A DNA stretch of 48,173 bases from Phycisphaerales bacterium (GTDB lineage Bacteria; Planctomycetota; Phycisphaerae; Phycisphaerales; UBA1924). The notes beneath the pieces were generated by a model. The model ran no database searches. It was not told where the DNA came from and saw only the letters and a program-made list of their open reading frames with translations. Shown in pieces: positions 1 through 11,157 of the stretch (its first letter is position 1; each line of letters opens with the position of its first letter). The position numbers and the translations under genes were made by a program. Where the stretch lies: contig JAJDDA010000035.1 in NCBI GenBank assembly GCA_029260535.1, positions 1-48,173 of the forward strand, given 5' to 3'.

Positions 1-1032
1 GGACGCCGAACCGTCCTCTTCCTCGACGAGATCCACCGGTTCAGCAAATCGCAGCAGGATGTCCTGCTCGCCGATGTCGAGCGCGGTCTGATCACGCTCG
101 TCGGCGCCACCACCGAGAACCCGGTCTTCACCGTCAACGCGGCGTTGATCAGCCGGAGCACGCTCTTCCGGTTCGAGCCGCTCAACGATGACGATATCGC
201 GCGCCTCGTACGCAACGCGATCGCCGACCCGGAACGAGGCTTCGGCGCGTCAACCATCACCATCACCGACGACGCGATCGCGCACTGGTCCGCGATCAGC
301 GATGGCGATGCCCGAAGGGCGCTGACCGCGCTCGAGGTCGCCGTGCTCTCGTCAACACCTGACGAGACTGGCGCGATCACGATCGATCGCGACGTCGCGG
401 AAGAATCCATCCAGCGCAAGGCGATCAACTATTCGTCGCACGGCGACGAGCACTACGACGCGATCAGCGCGATGATCAAATCCGTCCGGGGCTCCGACCC
501 CGACGCCGCGGTGTACTGGATCGCGGTCATGCTCGAAGGCGGCGAGGACCCCCGCTTTATCGCACGACGCCTCGCGATCCTCGCGAGCGAGGACATCGGC
601 AACGCCGACCCCAGAGGCATCATGGTCGCCGACGCGATGTGGTCCCTCGTCGAGCGCATCGGGATGCCCGAAGCACGGATCCCGCTGAGCCAGTGCGCGA
701 CGTACCTCGCGCTCGCGCCCAAATCGAACGCCGCGTACCAGGCGATCAACGAGGCCCTCGACGACGTCCGCGAAGGCAGAACCAAGCCCGTCCCGATCTT
801 CCTCAAGGACCCGACCAAAGCCGCAAGCCACGGCAGCGACAAGCACGGCCAAGGCTACGACTACAACCACTCGCACGACGCGAACACTTCAATCGGGCAC
901 ATCACCGCGCAGGACTATCTGGGTGTCGATAAACAGTATTACCGGCCCAAACCGATCGGGCACGAGGTGGTATTGTCGGAGCGATTGAAAGAGATCATCA
1001 ATACGCGATCATCCAATCGCAGCGGAGCATGA
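1..1032 (+). CDS. rarA: Replication-associated recombination protein RarA (MgsA), 5'-truncated by the window edge
   Basis: This is the C-terminal two thirds of a RarA/MgsA/WRNIP1-family AAA+ ATPase, which acts at stalled replication forks together with clamp and SSB. The frame is open from base 1. The first visible residues hold the Walker B segment (VLFLDEIHRF), followed by sensor 1 (LVGATTENP) and the arginine-finger region ALISRSTLFRF. Beyond lie the helical lid and the tetramerisation domain typical of the family (SEDIGNADP, LPLSQCATYLALAPKSNAAY-like stretch near residues 180-215 of the visible part, and a C-terminal YxPKPIGHE-like end). The Walker A segment and N-terminus lie outside the window. 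The stop at 1030-1032 lies just before the next gene, so co-transcription is likely. The family assignment is firm. Confidence 0.95.
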   Translation, partial: GRRTVLFLDEIHRFSKSQQDVLLADVERGLITLVGATTENPVFTVNAALISRSTLFRFEPLNDDDIARLVRNAIADPERGFGASTITITDDAIAHWSAISDGDARRALTALEVAVLSSTPDETGAITIDRDVAEESIQRKAINYSSHGDEHYDAISAMIKSVRGSDPDAAVYWIAVMLEGGEDPRFIARRLAILASEDIGNADPRGIMVADAMWSLVERIGMPEARIPLSQCATYLALAPKSNAAYQAINEALDDVREGRTKPVPIFLKDPTKAASHGSDKHGQGYDYNHSHDANTSIGHITAQDYLGVDKQYYRPKPIGHEVVLSERLKEIINTRSSNRSGA

Positions 1033-1038
1033 AGAACT

Positions 1039-1302
1039 TTGGGTTACGGCTACATCATCGGCATCTGCATCGTCCTCTTCGTCCTGCTCACCGGCGGGTT
1101 CGGTGTCCTGTTGTGGCTCATGCTCAACCGCAAGGAGGTCAAGCGATCGCTCCTGACCCACCCCCGCGACAGGAAGGGCCAATCGAAGTGCCCCGATTGC
1201 AATTACGACCTCACCGGCCTGGAGACCGACCACTGTCCCGAATGCGGCAGGCCGATTGATCCAACCCTTAACGACGATCTCCAGACTGACGCCCAGCAAT
1301 GA
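1039..1302 (+). CDS. Small membrane protein with C-terminal zinc ribbon
   Basis: An 87-residue protein with one N-terminal membrane segment (about residues 5-28) followed by a basic stretch and a four-cysteine ribbon, CPDC-x-YDLTGL-x6-CPECG. The ribbon probably binds one zinc ion on the cytoplasmic side. I know this CPxCxYDLTGL signature as common in planctomycete proteins of unknown role. The start is TTG at 1039, chosen because GGAG at 1024-1027 precedes it and the only nearby ATG (1029) is in another frame. It overlaps the next gene by ATGA at 1299-1302, so the two are almost certainly translated together. No specific function can be given. Confidence 0.75.
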   Translation: MGYGYIIGICIVLFVLLTGGFGVLLWLMLNRKEVKRSLLTHPRDRKGQSKCPDCNYDLTGLETDHCPECGRPIDPTLNDDLQTDAQQ

Positions 1303-1649
1303 TCTCGCCGCGTCTCTTCAAGACCTGGGCCATCCTCCTGACCGGCGTCTTCATCGTCGCCTCAACGCTCTTCGCCTTCCTCGGCACACCCAGCGCCATC
1401 ACCGGGGGCGTCCCGCTGGCCGGCTGGCTCGACCCGGTCATCGCCGGCGCGACCCTCGCGATCGCCACCTCGCCGCTGGCGTTCGTGCTCTGCGCGATCG
1501 CACCAGGCGCCGAGGTCGGGAGCCAGTTCGACGAATCAAGGTGCCCAACATGCGACTACGACCTCACCGGTCTGGATCCGGATCGCTGCCCGGAGTGCGG
1601 TAGTCCGATTGATCCAGCATCCGAAGAGTCCCGTCGAGATCGACAATAA
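1299..1649 (+). CDS. Membrane protein with zinc ribbon, related to the upstream gene
   Basis: A 116-residue protein with two predicted membrane segments (about residues 7-29 and 47-70) and the same C-terminal ribbon as its neighbour: CPTC-x-YDLTGL-x6-CPECGSPID. Start ATG overlaps the stop of the preceding gene in an ATGA. The repeated ribbon indicates either duplication or two partners sharing one binding module. Its last 86 bases overlap, tail to tail, the 3' end of the secreted-protein gene on the other strand. Function unknown; the membrane-plus-ribbon layout is what can be seen. Confidence 0.7.
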   Translation: MISPRLFKTWAILLTGVFIVASTLFAFLGTPSAITGGVPLAGWLDPVIAGATLAIATSPLAFVLCAIAPGAEVGSQFDESRCPTCDYDLTGLDPDRCPECGSPIDPASEESRRDRQ

Positions 1650-2046
1650 TCGGAACATAGTCCCGAGCCCCGAAGATGCTCGCCGATCCATTATCAACCC
1701 GGGTCGCGTTCGCCTCGTACCAGGCCCGCGTCTCGGCCCCGGTTCCCATCAGGTCCGTTGGAACCAGGTTCGCGTTTCTGAGATACTTCGCATTGGCTTG
1801 CGGAGCCGTGAGACGAATCGCATCATTCAGAAAATGATTCCGTTGATCAATATCAGTCTGGCTTTGATCGCTTGGAATCGACTCGATAGGAAATTCTAAA
1901 TGTCCGAAATCGAAGATCCGATCAGGCCCATCGACAATGATCGTCGGATCAAATTCGCCCGCCTGCTTGTGAGACACTGAGGCACAGACAGCCAGCAGCA
2001 TCGCCACGACCGTTGCACTAAAGAAAACTATTCTTTGGATGCACAT
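1564..2046 (-). CDS. Putative secreted protein of unknown function
   Basis: About 160 residues beginning with a signal-peptide-like stretch (basic MCIQR, hydrophobic core IVFFSATVVAMLLAVCAS) and then a soluble acidic region without a family I recognise. Two ATGs sit side by side (2049 and 2046); AGGAGG directly upstream is spaced better for the second. The 3' end overlaps the convergent zinc-ribbon gene by 86 bases, which is unusual for two real genes, so one C-terminus may be over-called. The signal peptide together with a strong ribosome binding site is the main support. Confidence 0.5.
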   Translation of the reverse strand: MCIQRIVFFSATVVAMLLAVCASVSHKQAGEFDPTIIVDGPDRIFDFGHLEFPIESIPSDQSQTDIDQRNHFLNDAIRLTAPQANAKYLRNANLVPTDLMGTGAETRAWYEANATRVDNGSASIFGARDYVPIIVDLDGTLRMLDQSDYRTPGSDPDPDR

Positions 2047-2187
2047 CATCGCCTCCTCTGGAGGTCAACCGATAGCCAGTTCCGGCTCGAATCAGCCAAT
2101 CCATGATACCGCTGATCCCTGCCACAGATTCGCCGCATATAATCCCGCGTTCGATTCCATCGCCAATTTCAAACGAGACCGCCCTCG

Positions 2188-3210
2188 ATGACCACCGCCA
2201 TGACCAGCACACCCACGCCCCCATCCACCGACCGCAAGTTCATCGCCGATTTCGGCCCCAACGAGCGCTTCGAGGGCATCTTCACCATCTGCAACGGCCA
2301 GCTCGGCACCACCCGCAACGGCAAGCCCTACCTCCGCTGCCTCCTCCGCGACCGCTCGGGAGAGCTTCCCGCGCGCATGTGGTCCATCCCCGACGAGGTC
2401 TTCCAGTCCCTCCCCGCCAACGGCTTCGTCGAAGCGCACGGCGAGACGCAGCCCTACCAGGGCGAGCTCCAGCTCATCCTCCACCGAATCGCGCGAACCG
2501 AACCCACCGACGAGCAGCTCCGCGACCTGCTCCCGACCTCCGAGCGCAAGCCGGAAGAGATGTTCGCCGAGCTGCTCGAAATCCTGAACACCATCGAGCA
2601 CCCTTCGATCAAGGCGCTCGCCAAGACGTACCTCGACGACGAGATGCTCATGAGCCAGTTCCGCGTCGCGCCCGCCGCGATGATGCTGCACCACGCGTAC
2701 CTCGGAGGCCTGCTCGAGCACACGCTCAACCTGTGCAACCTCGCCAACGCAACGCTCCCCTTCTACCCGCGCCTCAACCGCGACATCGTGCTGATGGGTC
2801 TCTTCCTGCACGACCTGGGCAAGACGCGCGAATTGCAGTTCGATCAGGGCTTCGGCTACACCGATCGCGGGCAGCTCATCGGCCACCTCGTTGACGGCGC
2901 GATCATGCTCCACGACAAGGCCCAGACACTGATGGTCGAGCAGGGCGTCCGCCTGCCGCAGCACGCGCTGACCGTCCTCCAGCACATCATCATCTCGCAT
3001 CACACCAAGCCCGAGTTCGGCGCCGCCAAGATCCCCTCAACCCCCGAGGCGGTCTTCGTGGGGATGCTCGACGACCTCGACGCGAAAACATTCATCTGCC
3101 TCAACGCCGCCCGCCCCGAGCGATCGAACCAGGTGGACATGGGTGGCAACTTCACCGAAAAGAACTGGGCGCTGGGCACGAAGCTGTTCCGCCCCGAGCC
3201 GTTGGACTGA
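2188..3210 (+). CDS. yhaM: 3'-5' exoribonuclease of the YhaM type (OB-fold plus HD domain)
   Basis: A 340-residue protein with an N-terminal OB-fold (about 20-110, LRCLLRDRSGELPARMW) and a C-terminal HD phosphohydrolase domain. The HD metal ligands are visible as H in HHAYLGGLLEHT, the HD pair in FLHDLGKT, and further histidines in LIGH and IISHHT. This is the layout of YhaM/CbfA, a metal-dependent 3'-5' exonuclease acting on RNA and single-stranded DNA; the ends and motifs agree with its usual size of about 310-340. A second in-frame ATG lies four codons downstream. It is followed 20 bases later by the Lon-domain gene. Confidence 0.88.
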   Translation: MTTAMTSTPTPPSTDRKFIADFGPNERFEGIFTICNGQLGTTRNGKPYLRCLLRDRSGELPARMWSIPDEVFQSLPANGFVEAHGETQPYQGELQLILHRIARTEPTDEQLRDLLPTSERKPEEMFAELLEILNTIEHPSIKALAKTYLDDEMLMSQFRVAPAAMMLHHAYLGGLLEHTLNLCNLANATLPFYPRLNRDIVLMGLFLHDLGKTRELQFDQGFGYTDRGQLIGHLVDGAIMLHDKAQTLMVEQGVRLPQHALTVLQHIIISHHTKPEFGAAKIPSTPEAVFVGMLDDLDAKTFICLNAARPERSNQVDMGGNFTEKNWALGTKLFRPEPLD

Positions 3211-3230
3211 TTCGGCTCCTACTATTTCCC

Positions 3231-3944
3231 ATGGGCCGACCCGAGACAGTCCGAGTGAACTTCGGGAAACCGATCCCGATCTTCCCGCTCCCCACCGTGC
3301 CGCTGCTGCCGCACGCCGTGGCGCCGATGCACATCTTCGAGGACCGCTACCGCCAGATGGTCGAGCACGCGCTCGACTCTTCTGGCCAGATCGCGATGGC
3401 CGTATTCCAGGACGACGACTGGAAGCAGGACTACCAGGGCAGACCGCCGGTGCGCCCCTGCGTATGCCTCGGTCAGATCGTCCAGCACGAACGCCTCCCC
3501 GACGGTCGCTTCAACATCCTGCTCCAGGGGATCTGCCGGGCGCGCATCCGCAAAGAGTTCAAACCTGAACAAGGCGTGCTGTACCGCAGGGGCCTGCTCG
3601 CGCCGATCGGTTCGATGCAGCAGGACGAAGAACCGCCGGACATGCTCGAAGCGCGCCACCGCCTGACCGACCTGCTCAGCGAGGCGCCCTTGGATCGGCT
3701 GACCGCCGCCGAGAGCGTGTGCTCATGCCTGAGCGATCTCGACACCCCGGCGATCGCGGTGCTCGAACTCATCGGCGTCTCAATCATCACCAACGACAAA
3801 GCGCGCTACGACCTGCTGTGCGAGGGCGACATCGACCGTCGCGTGGACATCATCGAGAACGAGCTCGTCACGATCCGCGATTTGATCCAGCGCGCCGACC
3901 CGCAGATCGACCCCGAAGCGCCCAAGGGCACGCACAACAACTGA
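3231..3944 (+). CDS. LON peptidase N-terminal (substrate-binding) domain protein
   Basis: A 237-residue stand-alone Lon N-terminal domain. The diagnostic opening is IPIFPLPTVPLLPHAVAPMHIFEDRYRQM (about residues 15-43), followed by the beta-rich PUA-like core and a helical tail. There is no AAA+ or protease domain, so it cannot itself be a Lon protease. Such proteins are thought to bind unfolded substrates or serve as adaptors, but their role is largely unknown. It lies 20 bases behind yhaM on the same strand and converges with rnr, with only 17 bases between the two stop codons. Confidence 0.85.
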   Translation: MGRPETVRVNFGKPIPIFPLPTVPLLPHAVAPMHIFEDRYRQMVEHALDSSGQIAMAVFQDDDWKQDYQGRPPVRPCVCLGQIVQHERLPDGRFNILLQGICRARIRKEFKPEQGVLYRRGLLAPIGSMQQDEEPPDMLEARHRLTDLLSEAPLDRLTAAESVCSCLSDLDTPAIAVLELIGVSIITNDKARYDLLCEGDIDRRVDIIENELVTIRDLIQRADPQIDPEAPKGTHNN

Positions 3945-3961
3945 CCGATCGCGGCTTTAGT

Positions 3962-6412
3962 TTACTGCCGCTTGCCCTTGTTCTTCCGATCAGAGCGATG
4001 GTCCGACTTCCGCTTGTCGCGGCTCTTCGATTTCTTGCTTCGGCGTTGCCCGCCGGTGCGGACATCCTTGAAACCAGCGCCCGCGCCACCACCGACACCG
4101 CCGCCCGGCTCGCCGAGCTTCAGCGCCTTGCCCACGCCGTCGCGCTTCTTCGCTTCCGATGACGGGATCACCAGCTCCATCTGCCTTCGGGCCAGATCGA
4201 CACCGCTGATGACAACGCCGAAGCGGTCGCCGAGCTTGAACGAGTTGCCCGAGCCCTGCTCGACCAATCCGCCGGTCTTCTGATCGAGCCTCCACTGGCC
4301 GCCCCGCGGCCCGCTCGCCGGCAGGTCCACGGTTTTGACCAGCCCTTCAATCAAGTACTTGTCGATCCGCACGAACACGCCGGCGTTCGTCACGCCGGTG
4401 CAGACACCAGGGAACTCCTCGCCGATGTGCTCCGCCATGAGCTGCATAACGAGGAACTTCCGCAATTCGCGCTCGGCGTCCTGCGCCCGGCGCTCCGTCT
4501 GGTTGCACCAGCCGCCGACCTCGATGAGCGTCTGCTCATCGGGACATCCGTCGCCGTCCATCATGTTCCGGCCCAGCGCCTTCGCCTTGCCGGTCCCCTG
4601 GGGAGGCGTCGAGCCGTTCTGTGTCCGCTCGAGATATTCAACGAGCGCCCGGTGCACCGTCAGGTCGGGGTACCGGCGGATCGGGCTCGTAAAGTGCGCG
4701 TAAGCCTCCGACGCGAGCGCGTAATGCCCGACGAGCGCCGGGGAATACTCCGCCGCCGTGAGCGTCCGCAGCACCGCGAAGTGCACCGCCGGTCCCGCAG
4801 GTGTCCCCGCGGTCGAATCGAGCAGCGATTGCAATTCAAACCGGTCCGGGTTCTTCGCGATCGCGTATCCCGCAACACGGACAAACTTCTGCAGGTCTTC
4901 CTTGCCGCCGGATTCGGGTTCCGGGTGGATCCGGCGCAGCAGCGGCACGTTCAGCTCCAGGAACAGCCGTGCGACCGCCTCGTTCGCCTCGACCATGAAC
5001 ATCTCGATGATCGTGTGCGTGAACGCGTCGTCTTCCGGCTGCGCGTCAACCACCCTGCCGTCATCACCGAAGATCAACTCAACATCCGGGAGATCCAGAT
5101 GGATCATCCCGTCCTTGCGCCGCCGATCACGGATGACCCGCGCGAGCCGGTCCATCTCCTTGCACGTATCGATGACCTTCTGGGAGTATTCGGGTGTTGC
5201 CTTGGTGTGCTTCTTCGCCTCCTCGATGTCGCCATCGATGAGCGCCTGCGCCTCGAGGTACGTCAGCCGCTTGGCGGACTTGATGCACGTCTGCGAGAAC
5301 CCCTTGGCGGTGACATTGCCCCGCTTGTCGTACTTGATGTACGCCGATTTGCAGAACCGGGGAACGCCCTCCTGCAGCGAGCAGACTCCATTCGACAGCA
5401 GCTCGGGCAGCATCGGGATCACAAGCCTCGGTAAATACACCGAGTTGCCCCGCTCCTTCGCCTCGATGTCGAGCGCCGTGCCCGGCGTGACAAAGCTCGA
5501 CACGTCCGCGATATGAATCCCAAGCGTCCATCCATCGCTGTGCGTCTCGAGGCTGATCGCGTCGTCGTAGTCCTTCGCATCCGGCGGATCGATCGTCATG
5601 ATGAAGTCGTCGCGACGATCCTCGCGATCCGGCAGCACCTTCTCGAACCCTTCCTTCTCGACACGATCCATGATCGTGTCGAACGCCTTCGCCGCCTCGC
5701 GCGCTTCCTCGAAGCACATATCCGGGAACTCACCGGGCAGCGCGTGCGCCGCGATCACCGCGGCGGTCTCAACGTCCGGCTCACCGGAAGCGCCGAGCAC
5801 CTCGGTGATGACGCCCTCGCCGAGCGTGTTGTCCTCGGGGTGCCGGAGCAACTCGAAGACGACCTTGTCGCCTTCCTTCGCGTTCTTCGCGCCGGGGTCC
5901 TTGATGACGATCGGATCGGTCAGCGAGGCGCCGTCGGGGAAGACGAGCCACTGCGAGCCGCGCTGCGTCAGTTCACCCGAGAAGCTCGACTGCTTGCGCT
6001 CAAGGATCTCGATGATGTACCCGGTGAATGGCGAGCGGTCATCGCCAGGGCGCCGCTTGCGGTGGACGACCTCGACCTTGACAAGATCCCCGGTGAGCCC
6101 ATCGCTCGCGCCCTCTGGCGGGATAAAGATGTCGCCGTGCGCGCGCGGGTTCGAGGGGATGAGGAACCCGAAGCCGCGGGGGTTCTTCCGGAAGATGCCG
6201 ATCTCTTCGTCACCCGGAGGCGGCAGCTGCACGACCTCCTGGGCGCCGAGGAGCACCTGCCCGTCCTTGACCATCGCGTGGACGGCCTCCGTGAACGCCT
6301 TGATGTCTTCGTTGGGGATTTCAAGCTCGGTCGCGAGGTGCGCAACCCGGCGGGGTTGGTATCGCTCGTGCTTGAGGATCCGGAGCAGTTGTTGTTTAAA
6401 TCGCAGTGGCAT
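3962..6412 (-). CDS. rnr: Ribonuclease R
   Basis: An 816-residue RNase II/R-family 3'-5' exoribonuclease that degrades structured RNA. In order: an N-terminal winged-helix-like region; cold-shock domain 1 (IGIFRKNPRGFGFLIP, about 70-85); the RNB catalytic domain with the metal-binding aspartates in DPPDAKDYDDAI and the signatures HIADVSSFV and YAHFTSPIRRYPDLTVHRAL; an S1 domain near residues 660-745 (GVTNAGVFVRID); and a strongly Lys/Arg-rich tail typical of RNase R. It lies behind dnaG and rpoD on the same strand, separated from rpoD by a hairpin terminator, so it is probably its own transcript. Confidence 0.95.
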   Translation of the reverse strand: MPLRFKQQLLRILKHERYQPRRVAHLATELEIPNEDIKAFTEAVHAMVKDGQVLLGAQEVVQLPPPGDEEIGIFRKNPRGFGFLIPSNPRAHGDIFIPPEGASDGLTGDLVKVEVVHRKRRPGDDRSPFTGYIIEILERKQSSFSGELTQRGSQWLVFPDGASLTDPIVIKDPGAKNAKEGDKVVFELLRHPEDNTLGEGVITEVLGASGEPDVETAAVIAAHALPGEFPDMCFEEAREAAKAFDTIMDRVEKEGFEKVLPDREDRRDDFIMTIDPPDAKDYDDAISLETHSDGWTLGIHIADVSSFVTPGTALDIEAKERGNSVYLPRLVIPMLPELLSNGVCSLQEGVPRFCKSAYIKYDKRGNVTAKGFSQTCIKSAKRLTYLEAQALIDGDIEEAKKHTKATPEYSQKVIDTCKEMDRLARVIRDRRRKDGMIHLDLPDVELIFGDDGRVVDAQPEDDAFTHTIIEMFMVEANEAVARLFLELNVPLLRRIHPEPESGGKEDLQKFVRVAGYAIAKNPDRFELQSLLDSTAGTPAGPAVHFAVLRTLTAAEYSPALVGHYALASEAYAHFTSPIRRYPDLTVHRALVEYLERTQNGSTPPQGTGKAKALGRNMMDGDGCPDEQTLIEVGGWCNQTERRAQDAERELRKFLVMQLMAEHIGEEFPGVCTGVTNAGVFVRIDKYLIEGLVKTVDLPASGPRGGQWRLDQKTGGLVEQGSGNSFKLGDRFGVVISGVDLARRQMELVIPSSEAKKRDGVGKALKLGEPGGGVGGGAGAGFKDVRTGGQRRSKKSKSRDKRKSDHRSDRKNKGKRQ

Positions 6413-6493
6413 AGGTAAGTAAGGATCGGCCAGTTCAGGGGTTGGTGGTGAAATCGAGACCGCCGGTCAGCCTGCAGGGTACCGCAAAATGAA

Positions 6494-6524
6494 AACGCCC
6501 CGGCCTGGGGAAGCCGGGGGCGTC
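6494..6524 (-). terminator. Rho-independent terminator downstream of rpoD
   Basis: The arms ACGCCCCGGC (6495-6504) and 6513-6523 pair with a single bulged G and an 8-base loop. On the minus strand the hairpin is followed by TTTTCATTTT, giving the usual U-rich tail. It lies 59 bases after the rpoD stop, between rpoD and rnr. Confidence 0.8.
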
Positions 6525-6582
6525 TTACTGGGGAATGGCTTGTTGAATACCGGGGCGTCCAGGCGACTCCCGGATCTGTGAT

Positions 6583-8343
<1,761 letters not shown>

Positions 8344-8479
8344 GGAAAGCCTCGCGGAGTTTCTTATCTGGAACGCCCGGCAAACACCGGGACGAGAAAC
8401 CGTACTTCACTGATTGGAATGCCGGGTCGCTCCCTTTCGGGAACACAAGGCGTCATCGAACAACGAAACAGGTCACGCG

Positions 8480-10453
8480 CTAAGGCGAGATCGGCTTGGG
8501 CAGGGCGAGCGGGTCGCCCCCAGTGGATTGGTGGATTCGTCGGCGGGCCTCGATGAGGTTCGCAAACTCGGAATTGTCGTCGGTCCCTGTCGCAGCGCTG
8601 AGCTCCGTTGCGGTTTTGTCCGTCGATTCGCCATCGCCTGATTCCGAGCCTGTGCCAGCTGCGGGGCCGGGCATGGAAGGCGTCGAGGCGGCACAAGTCG
8701 AGCCGCCGAGCGTGCGAATTTCACGCCGGCGCCACTGGAGCAGGCTGTTCAGCAAATGTTCATTGAGCTTGTCCCGGTCGTGCTCGACCTCGTTCTCCGC
8801 AGCGGACGCCGCCCGAACCGCCAGCGAGCGGATCGCCGCGTCCTCGATCAGGTCCAGCGCCGCTCCAAGGGCCCCCGGATCGTCGAGTGAGGCCCGCCGC
8901 TCGATGACCTGCGCGATCACGCGATCCACCGCGTTCGGCGCCGAATCAGGCGAGATCAGCCGCTGATCCTCCGTGCTCAGGCTGTGGATCAGCGTCGGGT
9001 CCGCGAGCAGGCAGCCCAGCGCGTGCTGGTACTGGCTCAGGCGAGCAAACCCCGAAGAAGCCCCACCCTGCTCATCATCGCCGCTGTTGGCGCTGACAAA
9101 GCCCCGGCGGTCCTTCGACTGCTGCGCCGTAGCGATCGCGCTGATGACCAGCGGCTCATCCACGCCGACCAGATCGGCGTAGTTCCGGATAATCAGCCGA
9201 CGGCGGATCGGCGCCACCGCGCCAAGGCCCAGTTCAACCAGCCGTTGGATGTCGCGCTCCACCGTCTTCGCCCTCGCGGAGACCCCGACACCATCGAGCG
9301 ATTCGTTCAGCCTGCGGAACCGGAACGCCATCGCGTCCTCGGCATCGGCAATGATCGCGTCGAACCGATCCCGGCCGTTTTCTGATTCAAGCAAATCCGC
9401 CGGGTCCGAACCCGCTGGCAGCACCGCGATCTGCACATCGATGTTCGACGAGAAGAAGACCTCGACCCCGCGCTCGGCTGCCTTGAGCCCCGCGGTGTCC
9501 GCGTCGAAGAGCAGCACGACCTTGTCGCACAGCCGCCCCAGCGCCATCGCGTGCTTGCCAGTCAGCGCGGTGCCCAGCGTCGCGACGACATTGCCGACGC
9601 CCGCCTGATGGCACGCGATCGCGTCGGTGTAGCCCTCAACAATGATCGCACGCCGTTCCCCCTGGATCGGACGCACCGCCTTGTCGAGCGCAAAGAGCGT
9701 CGATGATTTGTCAAAGAGAACATTCTCAGGCGAGTTCAGGTATTTCGGCTCGTCGTCCTCATCGATCCGGCGGGCGCCGAACGCGATAGGCCTGCCGATC
9801 TGATCAAGGATCGGGAACACGATCCGGTTGCGCAGCGCGTCGTACAACCCGCCGTTGTCGCGCCGCTTGAGCAAACCCGCCGCGAGGAACGCATCGGTGC
9901 TCAGCCCCTGCTTCTGGATCGTCAGCAGCAACCCGTCCCAGCGATCAGGGGCAGCGCCGAGCATGAACCCTTCGATTGTTTCGTCCGTAAACCCGCGCTT
10001 GTTGACCGCCTGCCTCGCCGTCAAGCCGTGCTCCTGGTGACTGAGGATGGACCGGAAGAACCCGAGCGCAAAGTCGTTCGCCCTGGCGATGTCATCCCTG
10101 GAGATGGATGAATCGGAAGCCGGCTGCTCACCGGGTTGCGGCTTGTAAGGCGTGAGCGTGACGCCGGACCGGTCCGCGAGCCGCTGGATCGTCTCGCGGA
10201 AGTCCATCCCGTGGAACCGCATCATGAAGTCGTACGCGTTCCCACCGGCGCCGCAGGAGAAGCAGTGGAAGATCTGCTTGTGGGGCACAACGGACATCGA
10301 CGGCTTGTGATCGTCGTGGAAGGGGCACACCGCGACGTACTCGCGACCCTTCGCGTGCAGCGCGAGGTGCTCGCCGATGAGCTCAACGATATCGGTGGCG
10401 TCAAGGACGCGCTGGCGATCGTCGTTTCGGGATGTGGACCAATCGGTCGCCAT
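8480..10453 (-). CDS. dnaG: DNA primase
   Basis: A 657-residue bacterial primase that makes RNA primers for replication. The zinc-binding domain has C-x2-H then C-x2-C (CPFHDDHKPS, HCFSCGAGGNAY). The TOPRIM core carries the acidic motifs IIVEGYTDAIA and LLFDADTAGLKA. The C-terminal helical part would contact the helicase. The frame is open another 51 codons upstream to 10606, but that stretch does not look like primase; the ATG at 10453 (MATDWSTS) is preceded by GAAGGTGG and fits family length. It is the first gene of the dnaG-rpoD block. Confidence 0.95.
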   Translation of the reverse strand: MATDWSTSRNDDRQRVLDATDIVELIGEHLALHAKGREYVAVCPFHDDHKPSMSVVPHKQIFHCFSCGAGGNAYDFMMRFHGMDFRETIQRLADRSGVTLTPYKPQPGEQPASDSSISRDDIARANDFALGFFRSILSHQEHGLTARQAVNKRGFTDETIEGFMLGAAPDRWDGLLLTIQKQGLSTDAFLAAGLLKRRDNGGLYDALRNRIVFPILDQIGRPIAFGARRIDEDDEPKYLNSPENVLFDKSSTLFALDKAVRPIQGERRAIIVEGYTDAIACHQAGVGNVVATLGTALTGKHAMALGRLCDKVVLLFDADTAGLKAAERGVEVFFSSNIDVQIAVLPAGSDPADLLESENGRDRFDAIIADAEDAMAFRFRRLNESLDGVGVSARAKTVERDIQRLVELGLGAVAPIRRRLIIRNYADLVGVDEPLVISAIATAQQSKDRRGFVSANSGDDEQGGASSGFARLSQYQHALGCLLADPTLIHSLSTEDQRLISPDSAPNAVDRVIAQVIERRASLDDPGALGAALDLIEDAAIRSLAVRAASAAENEVEHDRDKLNEHLLNSLLQWRRREIRTLGGSTCAASTPSMPGPAAGTGSESGDGESTDKTATELSAATGTDDNSEFANLIEARRRIHQSTGGDPLALPKPISP

Positions 10454-10860
10454 CGTATTGAACGCCACCTTCGCTACGGATCCGTGTTCCGTACCTGGTG
10501 CGCGCGGTGCAGAACACAACAGCGCAACCGAAGCCTGAACGGTAAACCCATGAATCGATTCGAAGATGCTCCGCGCTCCCACTCCCCAGCCGAAGCGGGC
10601 GGACACCCATCGCCGTCGGTGGCGTTCGCGGAGAAGATTGATCCCGGCATCGCTAATCCCTCATCCTGTAAAGGATAAGGCCCCAGAGCGAGCCAACGGA
10701 TCCGCGTGCGAACGCGCCGTGCAGACAGTTCAACGCTAGCACACGGCAAAGGCCGGTCAACCGGCGCCTTCGGAATAACCAGCAATAAGCGATCTCGGAC
10801 GCCTTGCAACGCCGTGAGAAGGGGGTCAAACTTCATCTCACCTTTGGTATGATTGTTGCT
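10454..10860. promoter_or_regulatory. Divergent intergenic region dnaG / acylphosphatase
   Basis: About 400 bases without a supported gene between two divergent genes, so both promoters should lie here. On the plus strand a -10-like TATGAT is at 10848-10853, only seven bases before the acylphosphatase ATG, with a poor -35. If used, that mRNA would be almost leaderless, in keeping with the lack of a Shine-Dalgarno sequence there. I see no convincing promoter for dnaG. Confidence 0.35.
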
Positions 10861-11127
10861 ATGCGATGCGAGGTTCGATTTACAGGACGTGTCCAGGGCG
10901 TCGGGTTCCGGATGGTGACCCACGAGATCGCCCTCAAGCACGGCATCCAGGGTTGGGTCCGCAACGAGGCCGACGGGACCGTCCTCGCCGTCCTCGAAGG
11001 AACCCCCGATGTTGTCGATCGGTTCCTCGATGAAATCGGCGATCGCATGTCCGGATTCATCACCAACGTCTCGTCCTCAAGATTCGATGATGACCACGGC
11101 TACGATGGATTCGAGATCAAACGCTGA
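10861..11127 (+). CDS. acyP: Acylphosphatase
   Basis: An 88-residue acylphosphatase, which hydrolyses carboxyl-phosphate bonds. The family signature GRVQGVGFRMVTHEIA is complete, including the phosphate-binding arginine, and the second signature GWVRNEADGTVLAVLEG contains the catalytic asparagine. Start ATG at 10861 fits the family length; an in-frame ATG 12 bases upstream (10849) is possible. No ribosome binding site is visible. The DUF418 gene follows 30 bases later on the same strand. Confidence 0.93.
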   Translation: MRCEVRFTGRVQGVGFRMVTHEIALKHGIQGWVRNEADGTVLAVLEGTPDVVDRFLDEIGDRMSGFITNVSSSRFDDDHGYDGFEIKR

Positions 11128-11157
11128 CCTGATCGGTCGCACGGAAACAACGCAACC

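Noticed and set aside
10454-10606. 51-codon N-terminal extension of dnaG
   Set aside because: The sequence is unlike primase and the ATG at 10453 has a ribosome binding site and fits the family length.
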